Counted from the stretch's first letter, positions 1 through 8,491 are shown. The stretch: 27,011 nt of DNA from JAQVEB01 sp028698105 (GCA_964293155.1 CAXYYA010000043.1:1-27011), one strand, 5' to 3'. Notes: generated by a model from the sequence alone, not told the origin. Numbers and translations are program-made.

Positions 1-17
1 TTTTCAGTCACCTGTTT

Positions 18-641
18 TTATTTGAACCACGAGAACAATCCTTTTTTAGCGGTTTTTTCTTCCGAAGGAATGTAAGACATGATGGTTTGAAACGCGTTTT
101 CGCCGTTGCGGGTTGCCTGAATGGCGTTGTAAATAATGCCCCAATCGGGTAATCCGCCCAGGTTACGGTCATCTATAAAGATATCGGCTTTAATCTTCCG
201 TGGCGATCCTTCCCTGTTTTCCTCCAGATAATTTGCGTTGTGCGCGTAGAAATAAGTATTCTAAAATAATTATTGTAACGTTTTACATAGATAGGCTTAC
301 GCGATAGTTCCCCTAACGGCGAAGATAGACTCACTTCGTTCGCGATAAAGTCGCGGCGTTTAATATTTCAAGAGGCTTTCTGCTTATCAGCGTAGCCTAT
401 CGCCGCAGGCTTATCAGACGAAAATATCACAATAATTCTTAGCATTTACTTAAAGCCCCTGAGCCTCACAATAGTCAATGGCCTCCTGCAAAAGACCGCC
501 TTCGCGCACCGTCCACAAAATAAGCCGGTGTTGTTCCTGCTGTAGTTTAAGTAACGTTTCGATGGCAAATGGAATGGGTTTGCCTATTTCAGGATATTTA
601 TGTTCTACGATTGTGCCGTCGAAATCTACTGCAATGATCAT
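18..641 (-). pseudogene. HAD-like phosphatase gene interrupted by a MITE-like element
   Basis: The 5' half (641 down to 453) encodes a start typical of a small Bacteroidales HAD-family protein: MIIAVDFDGTIVEHKYP contains the DxDGT nucleophile motif, followed by the motif-II-like LILWTVREG. Reading stops at a TAA created at 450-452. The 3' half (about 254 down to 18) encodes the rest, including ADIFIDDRNLGG (the motif-IV acidic pair) and a C-terminus ending GLFSWFK. Removing the 198-bp insertion with one TA copy restores a continuous frame across the junction (EAQGL-Y-FYAHN) and a product of about 141 aa. The family acts as a cytoplasmic phosphohydrolase of unknown substrate. As it stands only a 63-aa N-terminal fragment would be made, lacking the acidic motif, so it is probably inactive. 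The reconstruction is read directly; the function is by family resemblance. Confidence 0.85.
253..452. mobile_element. MITE-like insertion with TA target duplication
   Basis: This ~196-bp non-coding element (255-450) is flanked by TA on each side (253-254 and 451-452). Its ends are imperfect inverted repeats: the left end reads TAAGTATTCTAAAATAATTA and the right end, read on the other strand, TAAGTAAATGCTAAGAATTA. Both continue as ATTGT.A..TTTT, giving roughly 30 bp of similarity. A second inner inverted pair lies at 290-302 and 390-401 (GATAGGCTTACGC against GCGTAGCCTATC), so one strand could fold into a long hairpin. It encodes no transposase. A TA duplication with inverted ends suits a non-autonomous relative of IS630/Tc1-mariner elements; that family assignment is inference. 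Confidence 0.8.
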
Positions 642-759
642 TTTTTCTTTATACTTGATTATTTACCTATAACAATTTGGATGGATCAAAGTTGCGTTTT
701 CCACGCACTAAAACGTGTAAAAAATCCACAATTCCATACATTTCAAGAAATTATACTTC

Positions 760-786
760 TTGCTCGGGCACAACTTTCTACTTTTG
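760..786 (+). promoter_or_regulatory. Bacteroidetes-type promoter for the AraC gene
   Basis: TACTTTTG at 779-786 matches the Bacteroidetes -7 consensus TAnnTTTG. A TTG at 760-762 could be the -33 element, though the 16-nt gap is shorter than usual. Transcription would start near 793, which supports ATG 804 rather than ATG 600 or 681 as the start of the downstream gene. Confidence 0.5.
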
Positions 787-803
787 TAAAAAAAATACTA
801 ATA

Positions 804-1655
804 ATGTATTTAAAAGAACATAAACAGTACAAAAACCAAGTCCGGGAAAATTCTTCTTCTTTCCATCATATTAAATTGGAGCAGAATGCCGTATTTAATT
901 TTGGGTCAAAGGACGAGTACGTGTTCATTTTTGTCTTAGAGGGAACGATTGAATTGCGATGCTTTTGTAATGAAAAATATTGCGTCAAATCAAACGAAAT
1001 GCTTTCACTGGGTTACGGATTTGACTATTCGGGTAGATGTCTTTCGGATGTTAAATTTGTGATTCTCATGTTTGACTACCTTACGATAGAATGTGATAAC
1101 CTGTCACTGATGGAATTAAAAAATTATGTTGCAGATGCAGATATTTGTTTTCGTTCGCTTCCCATCGTGCCGGTTATGCACGTTTTTTTATGTCAGGTTG
1201 TTTCTTATTTGGAAAATGGAATGTGTTGTGGACATTTACAGGACATCAAAATGAGTGAATGGTATTATATTTTAAGAGCTTTTTATACGGAAGAAGAAAC
1301 TGCCATGTTTCTCACTCCGCTAATGGAAGAGAAAAATTATTTTGTTTCCACTATCAAAGAAAAGTATCATTTTGGTATAAGTACTGTAAAGGAATTGGCT
1401 GATGTGTGCAATATGAGCCCTAAAACGCTTATACGCAAATTTAAGAAACATTTCAAGGATACTCCCAAACAGTGGATGTTGAAGCAACAAAAACAACATA
1501 TTGCCTCTGAAATCTTACGATCAAAAGATAAAATGGAAGTCATTGCGGATCGCCTTGGGTTTTCTTCCGGTTCTCATTTCACGTCGTATTGTAAGAAAAA
1601 TTTTGACCGTAGTCCCAAAGAAATGCAACGGCGAGGCCAAATTGAAAAGAACTAA
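804..1655 (+). CDS. AraC-family transcriptional regulator
   Basis: This 283-aa protein has a C-terminal AraC/XylS double helix-turn-helix over roughly its last 90 residues. The first helix pair is in STVKELADVCNMSPKTLIRK and the second in IADRLGFSSGSHFTSYC, followed by the family signature FDRSPKEMQ. The N-terminal ~180 residues look like a cupin-type sensing domain (EYVFIFVLEGTIELRCF), but I cannot name the ligand. The frame is open back to 600, yet a promoter-like TACTTTTG at 779-786 and overlap with the divergent HAD gene favour the start at MYLKEHKQ. It lies in the same direction just before the fimbrial operon, with a 232-bp gap holding a promoter, so it is a good candidate regulator of that operon. 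That role is inferred from position. Confidence 0.88.
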   Translation: MYLKEHKQYKNQVRENSSSFHHIKLEQNAVFNFGSKDEYVFIFVLEGTIELRCFCNEKYCVKSNEMLSLGYGFDYSGRCLSDVKFVILMFDYLTIECDNLSLMELKNYVADADICFRSLPIVPVMHVFLCQVVSYLENGMCCGHLQDIKMSEWYYILRAFYTEEETAMFLTPLMEEKNYFVSTIKEKYHFGISTVKELADVCNMSPKTLIRKFKKHFKDTPKQWMLKQQKQHIASEILRSKDKMEVIADRLGFSSGSHFTSYCKKNFDRSPKEMQRRGQIEKN

Positions 1656-1753
1656 AAAATAAAATATCCGTTAAAAAAATGAAAATTTATTGTAAAGTCT
1701 CTTTTATGCAAGAAAAAGTCCTTTTTTTCTTTTTTTTATATATGATATGCTTT

Positions 1754-1761
1754 TACCTTTG
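1754..1761 (+). promoter_or_regulatory. Predicted fimbrial operon promoter (-7 element)
   Basis: TACCTTTG fits TAnnTTTG; the region about 20 nt upstream is T-rich without a clear TTTG. It would give a leader of about 120 nt before ATG 1888. That leader contains an inverted pair, ATGCAC (1813-1818) and GTGCAT (1847-1852), a possible operator or RNA stem. Confidence 0.45.
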
Positions 1762-1887
1762 TTGCCGATTATTATCAATGAGTAAGTTATACGATTGAGA
1801 AGAATCCCGGATATGCACTGAGTTTCACGTAACCTATGTAAGGCTTGTGCATGCCAATCAGAATGAAAATATATTTCTTAGAAATTT

Positions 1888-2475
1888 ATGTTTAAAAAAA
1901 ATTGCAAGCTATCTTTTTTTATAGCTACGGTTTTAAGTTGCGCTGTTTTTACTTTAAACGCCCAAGAAGCAGTCGTTAAAACCAATTTTGCCTATTGGGG
2001 AGCTGCAGCATCGCCCAATGCGGCATTAGAGTTTAGTTTAGGTAAAAAAAACACCCTTGAGTTAGGCGGCGGTTTCAATCTATGGACATTCGAAAACAAT
2101 AAAAAAGCTAAACACTGGCTGGTACAGCCCGAGTTTCGTTATTGGTTTTGCGAAAAGTTCAATGGTCATTTTATGGGGCTACACGGACATGGCGCACAGT
2201 TTAACATCGGTAATTGGGACATTCCAGTAGGCCGATTAGAAAAGTTCAAAGATGCCCGATACGAAGGATATCTTTACGGCGCCGGCATCAGTTACGGTTA
2301 TCAATGGGTACTTAGCCCCCGGTGGAACTTTGAAGCAAGTTTAGGCGGCGGATTTGCGCGCATTAATTACGATAAATACCCCTGTGTTACCTGCGGAACC
2401 AAACTCGATGAAGGCAAGTACAATTACTGGGGAGTAACCAAAGCTGCCGTATCCCTCATTTATTTTATCAAATAA
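1888..2475 (+). CDS. DUF3575 outer-membrane protein (fimbrial operon)
   Basis: This 195-aa protein has a signal peptide (about residues 1-25, ending LNAQ). The rest alternates in the manner of a small outer-membrane beta-barrel (FAYWGAAASPNAALEFSL, QPEFRYWFCEKFNGHFMGLH, SYGYQWVLSPRWNFEASLGG) and ends VSLIYFIK. The motifs ALEFSLG and QPEFRYW are typical of DUF3575 proteins, which commonly open Bacteroidales fimbrial operons. It is followed after only 6 nt by the DUF3868 gene, so the two are cotranscribed. A CVTC cysteine pair near residue 167 could form a disulfide. Its function in fimbria biogenesis is unproven; outer-membrane insertion is inferred. Confidence 0.85.
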   Translation: MFKKNCKLSFFIATVLSCAVFTLNAQEAVVKTNFAYWGAAASPNAALEFSLGKKNTLELGGGFNLWTFENNKKAKHWLVQPEFRYWFCEKFNGHFMGLHGHGAQFNIGNWDIPVGRLEKFKDARYEGYLYGAGISYGYQWVLSPRWNFEASLGGGFARINYDKYPCVTCGTKLDEGKYNYWGVTKAAVSLIYFIK

Positions 2476-2481
2476 GAGACA

Positions 2482-3942
2482 ATGAAGAAAGTATTACATA
2501 TATATATATTAGCTTCCGTTCTTCTTGGCTTAACTACCGGAGCATACGGACAAAAAACTTACTTGGGCCAAGTGAATGTTGAAAATCAAACGGGTATAAA
2601 AGAAAATAGCTCCGCATCGGTATATATGGATATCGTGCTGGATGCATTGGAAATAGGCTCAAACGAAATGCTTACATTGACGCCTGTGTTAACGTCAAAT
2701 TCAGGTTCAGAAAACATGCAACTTCCACCTGTAGTAATTAACGGCGGACGTCGTCAAAAAATGGTGCAACGCGCACGTGTACTGAATAACAAACAACTGT
2801 TCGAGGTGAACCCGCAAACGGTGGTGAAGCGCACGAATAATACTAAACAGACCATAAGCTACAGTGCCACTGTTCCATTTGAAAGCTGGATGAGCGACGC
2901 ATCCATGAAATTGCTTGAAAATGTTACCGGTTGTGCCGACTGTGATAAAGGTGCGGGTGAACAACTCATTGCACAACGTATTATTCCGCAGTCTTATGTG
3001 CCCACGTATAAACTTACATACATTGTTCCCGAAGTAGAACCGGTGAAAGCCCGTTCCGACCGTCACTCCGCTACGTTTAATTATGTAGTTGGAAAGCACG
3101 ATTTGGTACGTAACTATAAAAACAATGCCGCCGAATTTGACCGTGTGGATAGAGTTATCAACGAGGTGAAAGGAAATAAAGATTTAAATATCACAGAATT
3201 TACTGTGTCAGGATATGCTTCTCCCGAAGGGAACTATAATTCGAACCGCGCCTTGTCCGACCGTCGTGCCAATTCATTTGCCGATTATTTGAGCAACGCG
3301 CACGGTGTCAACCGCAGTCAGTTTAAAGTAACCGGTTACGGTGAAGACTGGGACGGATTGAAACAAGTAGTTGAAAAATCGTCGTTGGCCGATAAAAGCG
3401 AAGTATTGCGCATTATTAATAATGTAGCCAATCCCGATGCACGCGATGCCGAACTGATAAAACTCTCGCAAGGACAAACATACACCAACTTGCTTGCAAA
3501 CTTCTACCCGCCGTTGCGTAGAACGGATTATACCATTGCCTACAATGTGCGTGCGTTTAGTGTGAAAGAAGCTCGCGAGATCATCAAAACCAATCCAAAG
3601 CTGCTAAGCTTAAACGAAATGTATTTGGTGGCGCAATCATATCCGGCCGACAGCAAAGAGTTTAAAGAAGTATTCGATATTGCCACGCGCCTGTATCCCA
3701 GCGAACCCATCGCTATACTGAACAGCGCGGCCGCCGATATTGAAGGAGGAAGCAACCAAGCCGCAATTGACAGATTGCTTCGCATAGAAAACGATCCGCG
3801 CGCTTGGAACAACCTCGGTGTAGCTTATGCCAGAATGGGTGAATTGCAAAAAGCAAAAACATACTTCGATAAAGCGGTAGCCCGCGGCGATGCCGATGCG
3901 AAAGCAAACTTGGAGGAACTGAAGAAAGTGATGGAGAATTGA
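2482..3942 (+). CDS. DUF3868 / OmpA-like / TPR protein (fimbrial operon)
   Basis: This 486-aa secreted protein begins with a signal peptide (residues 1-23, cut before QKTYLGQV). The N-terminal part resembles DUF3868 (VNVENQTGIKENSSASVYMD onward) and holds a CADC cysteine pair near 151-154. The middle carries an OmpA-C-like peptidoglycan-binding core: ITEFTVSGYASPEGNYNSNR followed by ALSDRRANSFADYL and FKVTGYGED. The C-terminus (about 400-480) has TPR-like helices, with the clear repeat RAWNNLGVAYARMGELQKAK. The OmpA-like part probably anchors the fimbrial machinery to peptidoglycan and the TPR offers a docking surface, but this is inferred from domains. It sits between the DUF3575 gene and the major fimbrillin. 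Confidence 0.85.
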   Translation: MKKVLHIYILASVLLGLTTGAYGQKTYLGQVNVENQTGIKENSSASVYMDIVLDALEIGSNEMLTLTPVLTSNSGSENMQLPPVVINGGRRQKMVQRARVLNNKQLFEVNPQTVVKRTNNTKQTISYSATVPFESWMSDASMKLLENVTGCADCDKGAGEQLIAQRIIPQSYVPTYKLTYIVPEVEPVKARSDRHSATFNYVVGKHDLVRNYKNNAAEFDRVDRVINEVKGNKDLNITEFTVSGYASPEGNYNSNRALSDRRANSFADYLSNAHGVNRSQFKVTGYGEDWDGLKQVVEKSSLADKSEVLRIINNVANPDARDAELIKLSQGQTYTNLLANFYPPLRRTDYTIAYNVRAFSVKEAREIIKTNPKLLSLNEMYLVAQSYPADSKEFKEVFDIATRLYPSEPIAILNSAAADIEGGSNQAAIDRLLRIENDPRAWNNLGVAYARMGELQKAKTYFDKAVARGDADAKANLEELKKVMEN

Positions 3943-3969
3943 GTCGCGGGTTTCGAGTTCCAGATTACA

Positions 3970-4040
3970 AGCCCCCTCTAACTCCCCCAAAGGGGAAGAA
4001 TAAGTCCCTCTCTTGTGGTGAGGGATTTAGGGAGAGGCCA
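3970..4040. repeat. Bacteroidetes interspersed intergenic repeat
   Basis: The sequence GCCCCCTCTAACTCCCCCAA followed by AGGGGAAG, and then TCCCTC (4005-4010) paired with GAGGGA (4020-4025), has the look of a short repeat that recurs between genes in many Bacteroidetes genomes. Its C-rich and G-rich parts can pair. It sits between the DUF3868 gene and the major fimbrillin, the only large gap in the first half of the operon. Recognition is from memory of such sequences. Confidence 0.5.
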
Positions 4041-4177
4041 ACCAAAACGAACAAACATTTAAACAATATAAACAATAAACTAACAGCCAACGGTCAATAG
4101 CTAACGGCTAAAAACGAACAAGAAATAAGAGATTAATCAATCAATTTACTAACACTTTTAATTAATTAAAAACAAGT

Positions 4178-5788
4178 ATGAAGTTAAGCAAATTATTTTT
4201 AATGGGAGCCATCGCTTTAGGCATGATGGCTTGTAACAATGAAGAAGGGCCTGACGTTGCGCAAAAAGGCGATACCTTTGCCAGCATCAGTGTCTCGTTG
4301 AAGGGAGCCCAAACAAGAGCGGTGACAGATTCTCAAGAGGACAATGCAGGTACACCTGCAGAACAAGTATTGGCTACATTGCAAATGATCTCAACAGCAG
4401 GAAATGCCACTTGGTCACCTGCTGCAGCAGGTTCGGTTGATGGTACTTTCTGGCCGGAAACAGGAGTTTACAAAACTGCTCCTTGGGCTACAACGCCAGG
4501 TTCACAAATGATGGCATTGATATTCAATGCAAACAGTGTAACTCCGGGTGCAGCTACTGCAACCGGCACTACTGAATACAGCGGTGCTCTTTCCGGTTTA
4601 ACTAGCCCTAATTTCACTATGACCTCCAAAGGTTTTCCGGGCAACATTCAGCCTAATATTACGAGAGATCAAAATTTGGCAGGAACAACGGTGGCACAAA
4701 ACGTATTTACAGGCGTTGAAGTTGAAAGAGTTGTTGCAAAAGGTATCGTTCGTGAAGCAGCGAATTATTCCGGCGATGTTATGCAGGGTGCTACCAAAAT
4801 TGCAACTGTAACAGATGTTAAATTTGCTGCAGTAAACGGTGCAACCAGAACATTTTTGTATCGCGACAAAGCAGGGTCAAGAACAATGGTAGAAGCCGAC
4901 AATAATCAATATACCGATTATGTATCCGCCATTCATGCCGTTGCTCCCACGCAAGACGCAACTGCTGCTGTAGCTGCAGGATTGGTACGTCTGGGTGTTG
5001 CCGGAGTTCCTGCTGACGTTTCAACGGCAAAAGAAGTAAATGCTGCGGGAGCTGCTGTGGATGCTACTACTACCAATGTTTTTTACTTTATGGAAAATAG
5101 TGGTGTTCTTTCAAACTTTGTAGCCGGTGGAGCTATTGAAGAGCAGGGATTCTATCGTTTTGCTTATGCCAAAGTTTACGGTTACTATACTCCCGAAAAA
5201 GTATGGGCTGTGAACGGAACCGCTACAAACTTTGTAGCCAAAGCCGGAACAGGTCGTTATTATAAAGAAGAACCGGTAGGAAGCGGCACGTGGGTAGCTG
5301 CTACATCTGCTGACGGACAAGAAGGTTACTTATTGTACGGTTTGCACGAAATAACTTGGGGTGCTGCTAAAACAGGAACTACATTTTATATGGGCATAGA
5401 AGACGGGTTGCTTTACGAAACTCCCGATGCAGCCGCTTCAAGCACATTTGCTCCAGGGCAGTTTGCATATACGTACAAGGATGGAAAATGCGGATACCGC
5501 GCGTTATGGAACCGTCAAACGTTAGATGGCGATGCCGATGTAGTTGTAAATGCAAGTACTCGCCGTAACAACGCTTACATGTTAGATATTCAAGCTTTTG
5601 CAAAAATCGGTTTCCCTTGGGATTCATCTGACCCCAATGACCCGAATTTGCCGAAAGAAGATCCGGATAGCCCCAATTATCCCGATCCGGACGATCCGAA
5701 TATTGAACCGACTGAAACCTATATGCGTGTTGAAGCCGTTGTGCTTCCGTGGAACTTGGTTCAAAGAGGCGGAATCATTTTACAATAA
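4178..5788 (+). CDS. Mfa1/FimA-family major fimbrial subunit
   Basis: This 536-aa fimbrillin precursor starts with a lipoprotein signal (lipobox MMAC, Cys19). A propeptide follows, then a candidate protease site at QTR-AV (Arg47/Ala48), matching how P. gingivalis fimbrillins are lipidated, exported and cut by an arginine-specific protease before donor-strand polymerisation. The body is Ala/Thr/Gly-rich beta-sandwich sequence. An Asp/Pro-rich linker (about 482-511, with SDPNDPNLPKEDPD) precedes the final segment TYMRVEAVVLPWNLVQRGG, which matches the conserved C-terminal strand of Mfa1-type subunits. The start is preceded by an A-rich leader. The gene is set off from its neighbours by a 235-bp gap upstream and a strong hairpin downstream, consistent with separate control of the most abundant subunit. 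Confidence 0.88.
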   Translation: MKLSKLFLMGAIALGMMACNNEEGPDVAQKGDTFASISVSLKGAQTRAVTDSQEDNAGTPAEQVLATLQMISTAGNATWSPAAAGSVDGTFWPETGVYKTAPWATTPGSQMMALIFNANSVTPGAATATGTTEYSGALSGLTSPNFTMTSKGFPGNIQPNITRDQNLAGTTVAQNVFTGVEVERVVAKGIVREAANYSGDVMQGATKIATVTDVKFAAVNGATRTFLYRDKAGSRTMVEADNNQYTDYVSAIHAVAPTQDATAAVAAGLVRLGVAGVPADVSTAKEVNAAGAAVDATTTNVFYFMENSGVLSNFVAGGAIEEQGFYRFAYAKVYGYYTPEKVWAVNGTATNFVAKAGTGRYYKEEPVGSGTWVAATSADGQEGYLLYGLHEITWGAAKTGTTFYMGIEDGLLYETPDAAASSTFAPGQFAYTYKDGKCGYRALWNRQTLDGDADVVVNASTRRNNAYMLDIQAFAKIGFPWDSSDPNDPNLPKEDPDSPNYPDPDDPNIEPTETYMRVEAVVLPWNLVQRGGIILQ

Positions 5789-5812
5789 TCACAAAGCATA
5801 GATTTTTATTTT

Positions 5813-5840
5813 CAAGCGGGAGCATTCCCGCTCCCGCTTG
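5813..5840 (+). terminator. Strong hairpin after the major fimbrillin gene (attenuator or mRNA-end stem)
   Basis: CAAGCGGGAGC (5813-5823) and GCTCCCGCTTG (5830-5840) form a perfect 11-bp stem with a 6-nt loop, followed by ATTTTAAAC. A second, mutually exclusive stem is possible: AGCGGGA (5815-5821) with TCCCGCT (5826-5832). The T-tract is weak, so partial termination or 3'-end protection of the fimbrillin mRNA is more likely than full termination; this is inference. Confidence 0.65.
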
Positions 5841-5983
5841 ATTTTAAACTTTCTATTTTTCGGAGTGATACCGGGAAATAGTGCAAAGAGGCCGGAAGTG
5901 TAGAGACGCAATGCTTTGTGTCTTATAAAACCGCACAAGTCGGCAAACCGATGGCCGGAGACAAAAATTATAAAACAAACAAA

Positions 5984-6946
5984 ATGCAAAAAACGCTTTT
6001 CTCACTGCTCACAATATGCGTAACGGCAATGGTTATGTATAGTTGCGATTCGATGATCTACGATGATTTGAGCGAATGTCCGCAAGGTGTAAACTTTGGA
6101 TTTTACACACAAACTCCTTGCGAAAGTGGGCCGTCGTATCCGGCGGCTATTAAACAGGTACGCGTATTTGCATTCGATGAAAACAATGTATTGGTAGAAG
6201 AATACAGTGCAAATAACATAGCGCTGTCTGCCGACTATTTATTGGAAACTCCATTCTACCAAATAGGCACATTTACTTTTGTGGCTTGGGGAGGCGAAGA
6301 TTTATCCACATACGATTTTACTCAATTTACCAAGGGCACAACAACCAAACAACAAATGCTCTTGTCTATGAAAAGACAAGGCGAACAAGTTTCAGTGCAT
6401 CCCTTGCCATTGTATTATGGTGCTTCGGCACAATCACTCGTTATCAACGACCGGACGAATCTTGGTTCCATATTCGATTTGGTTTCTTTCAATATGCAGG
6501 AACTCACTAACCGGGTGCGTTTTACAATCCACGGTTTATCAAAAACAGACAATTATAGCGTAGTTATCACGGACGACAACAGCAAATATGATCTCGACGG
6601 AGACTTTGCCACCGATACACGCTTCGATTATATAACCGACATCCGTCGCGACGGAGATATGCTGAAAGCCGATTTCACGTTAATGAAACTGGCCGAAGGC
6701 CGCGACACTCGTTTAACAATTACAAATATTACTACCGGAAAAGTCGTTTATTCGGTAGACTTGGTAGATGACATTATTATGTATCGTGGAGATTCAGGAG
6801 AACCACCGTATAGCCTTGAATGTGATCATGATTTTAATATAATCATTGTATTCGAACCCAATCCGGAATCCCCGGAAACCTATATGTTGCTAAACATTAA
6901 GGTAAATGACTGGAATGTAGTTACACGACCTATAATATTAGGATAA
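5984..6946 (+). CDS. FimB/Mfa2-family fimbrial anchor lipoprotein
   Basis: This 320-aa lipoprotein (lipobox YSC, about residue 21) has the N-terminal hallmark of FimB/Mfa2 anchors, CDSMIYDDLSECPQGVNFGF. These proteins sit at the base of the fimbria in the outer membrane and end polymerisation, limiting length. Two beta-sandwich regions follow (IKQVRVFAFDENN; LTNRVRFTIHGLSK). The C-terminal segment ETYMLLNIKVNDWNVVTRPI closely resembles the final strand of the major subunit encoded just upstream. No TR-A processing site is seen near the N-terminus, as expected for an anchor that stays lipidated. An in-frame ATG at 5918 exists, but the signal sequence places the start at 5984. The next gene begins 3 nt after the stop. 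Confidence 0.88.
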   Translation: MQKTLFSLLTICVTAMVMYSCDSMIYDDLSECPQGVNFGFYTQTPCESGPSYPAAIKQVRVFAFDENNVLVEEYSANNIALSADYLLETPFYQIGTFTFVAWGGEDLSTYDFTQFTKGTTTKQQMLLSMKRQGEQVSVHPLPLYYGASAQSLVINDRTNLGSIFDLVSFNMQELTNRVRFTIHGLSKTDNYSVVITDDNSKYDLDGDFATDTRFDYITDIRRDGDMLKADFTLMKLAEGRDTRLTITNITTGKVVYSVDLVDDIIMYRGDSGEPPYSLECDHDFNIIIVFEPNPESPETYMLLNIKVNDWNVVTRPIILG

Positions 6947-6949
6947 TAT

Positions 6950-8491
6950 ATGAAAATTCAGACGTATATATTACAGTTAATTTCTTTCATGATTCTTGCA
7001 ATAATACCTGTGAGTTGTGTGAAAGAAGATAATTTGTCGGCTCAAAAGGAAGAAACCGCTATCAGAATTCTCACAACGATAGAAATGAGTTTCCCTTCTC
7101 AAAATAACACGAGAGCCGGAAATGTGGACGAGAGCAACGGGACATACGATGAAGGATTTGAAGATGGATCAATAAATGAAAGTACCGTTGGAACCGTACG
7201 TGTATTGGCTTTCGATAATATTTCCGGGAATATAGGCGCAAATATATTATACGTAAGGCCGGGTGTTACCCCGGGCGCCAACGAGAAAAATTACATATTC
7301 GCCGATGGCACAGGACAAAACATATTCAATATACAAATGGATTTACAGATACTTACCGGGTATTATGAATTTGTTCTTATTGCCAATGAAGAAGCTTCCT
7401 GGAACTTGGGTTCAATTGACTCCCGTACTGCATTTGCAAATGCAACGGCGCTTAAAAATTACCTGAATACCATTATTTCAGCCACAGATTTGCAAAATAA
7501 AGTATCCGCAAACTCCGGTATGCCTATGATAGGTTCGGCATTTATGAATGTGCCTTTTGTTGCAGGTGCATCCGAAACAAATCCACAGATAGTTCCTCCT
7601 GTTATTAAACTGAAACGCACGCTTGCCAAAGTAGAAGTAAACCTTACCAATCAGGATACAAATAACGGTAACGTGGTTTTCGAAGCAGCCAATGTATATA
7701 AAATAAAAAGTGTAACAATCAGAAATGTAAATCAACGATATAATATTATAGAAGGTGATGCCACACCGTTAACCGAAACTTCCGGCACAGTCTCCAATAC
7801 TGTTACACACAATACGGGCGATGCTTTTAACGGTACGTTGATAGCCGCTTATATGGCCGAACGTAAAAATGTAACTGCCGAAACCAACGCGGTAGTAGCG
7901 GACATAACCGTTGAAAAAGCCGGTGAAGATATTACTTATTCCATTCCCGTTTACCAAACTCCTGCTGCCAAAGATTATTCCATTTACCGCAATACTTTAT
8001 ATCGTTTGAATTGCATCTTGGTAGGTACGTCGCTCAAAGTAACATTGCAAATAATGCCTTGGGAACTTATACAATCGCAAAAAGAATTTCGTCCATATAC
8101 GGAAATGGATTATCTTCCGTCCTGGAACCCAAATCCGCCGGTAGTAAAACGCCCCTATGATGCAACTGCCGGTGCAACCTACGATGTGGCAACATTCACC
8201 TTTAAATTAGTGCACCCCATTGGCGGAATATGGAAAGCTACACTAACCAACGGGCTGGAATTTGCTTTTGAGCCGGGCTCGCCTACAACGGGAACATCCG
8301 GTATTGATTATCAGATAAAGGTAGTGGCGTTGAAACCGCCCACAACAACAACCCGCACCACTGAATTCTACTTAATGATCAATGGAGAAGAAGTAGACCC
8401 TGACAACTATATTGATGGGGGCACACTGGTTGAAGGGCCTATGGGAATAGGGCCTGGCAATAGATATGTAATTACTCAATCACCACAGTAA
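6950..8491 (+). CDS. Accessory fimbrial subunit (Mfa/Fim family)
   Basis: This 513-aa lipoprotein precursor has lipobox VSC (Cys23) and a candidate arginine-protease site at NNTRAG (Arg55). The N-terminal beta-sandwich begins with the fimbrillin pattern GTVRVLAFDNISGNIGAN, and the middle has the common TLAKVEVNLTN strand. A segment with IMPWELIQSQ resembles the closing strand of fimbrillins. The last ~130 residues (from about PSWNPNPPVV) look like an additional beta domain that ends close to the C-terminus (NRYVITQSP). In P. gingivalis, genes at this place encode FimC-E/Mfa3-5 tip components. It starts 3 nt after the anchor gene and is 6 nt before the next gene. Which tip component it corresponds to cannot be said. 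Confidence 0.78.
   Translation: MKIQTYILQLISFMILAIIPVSCVKEDNLSAQKEETAIRILTTIEMSFPSQNNTRAGNVDESNGTYDEGFEDGSINESTVGTVRVLAFDNISGNIGANILYVRPGVTPGANEKNYIFADGTGQNIFNIQMDLQILTGYYEFVLIANEEASWNLGSIDSRTAFANATALKNYLNTIISATDLQNKVSANSGMPMIGSAFMNVPFVAGASETNPQIVPPVIKLKRTLAKVEVNLTNQDTNNGNVVFEAANVYKIKSVTIRNVNQRYNIIEGDATPLTETSGTVSNTVTHNTGDAFNGTLIAAYMAERKNVTAETNAVVADITVEKAGEDITYSIPVYQTPAAKDYSIYRNTLYRLNCILVGTSLKVTLQIMPWELIQSQKEFRPYTEMDYLPSWNPNPPVVKRPYDATAGATYDVATFTFKLVHPIGGIWKATLTNGLEFAFEPGSPTTGTSGIDYQIKVVALKPPTTTTRTTEFYLMINGEEVDPDNYIDGGTLVEGPMGIGPGNRYVITQSPQ

Noticed and set aside
600..803. N-terminal extension of the AraC gene (starts at ATG 600 or 681)
   Set aside because: The extension has no domain-like content, overlaps the start of the opposite-strand HAD gene, and lies upstream of the likely promoter at 779-786.
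5918..5983. Longer start for the fimbrial anchor at ATG 5918
   Set aside because: The extension is hydrophilic and would bury the lipoprotein signal that begins at ATG 5984.
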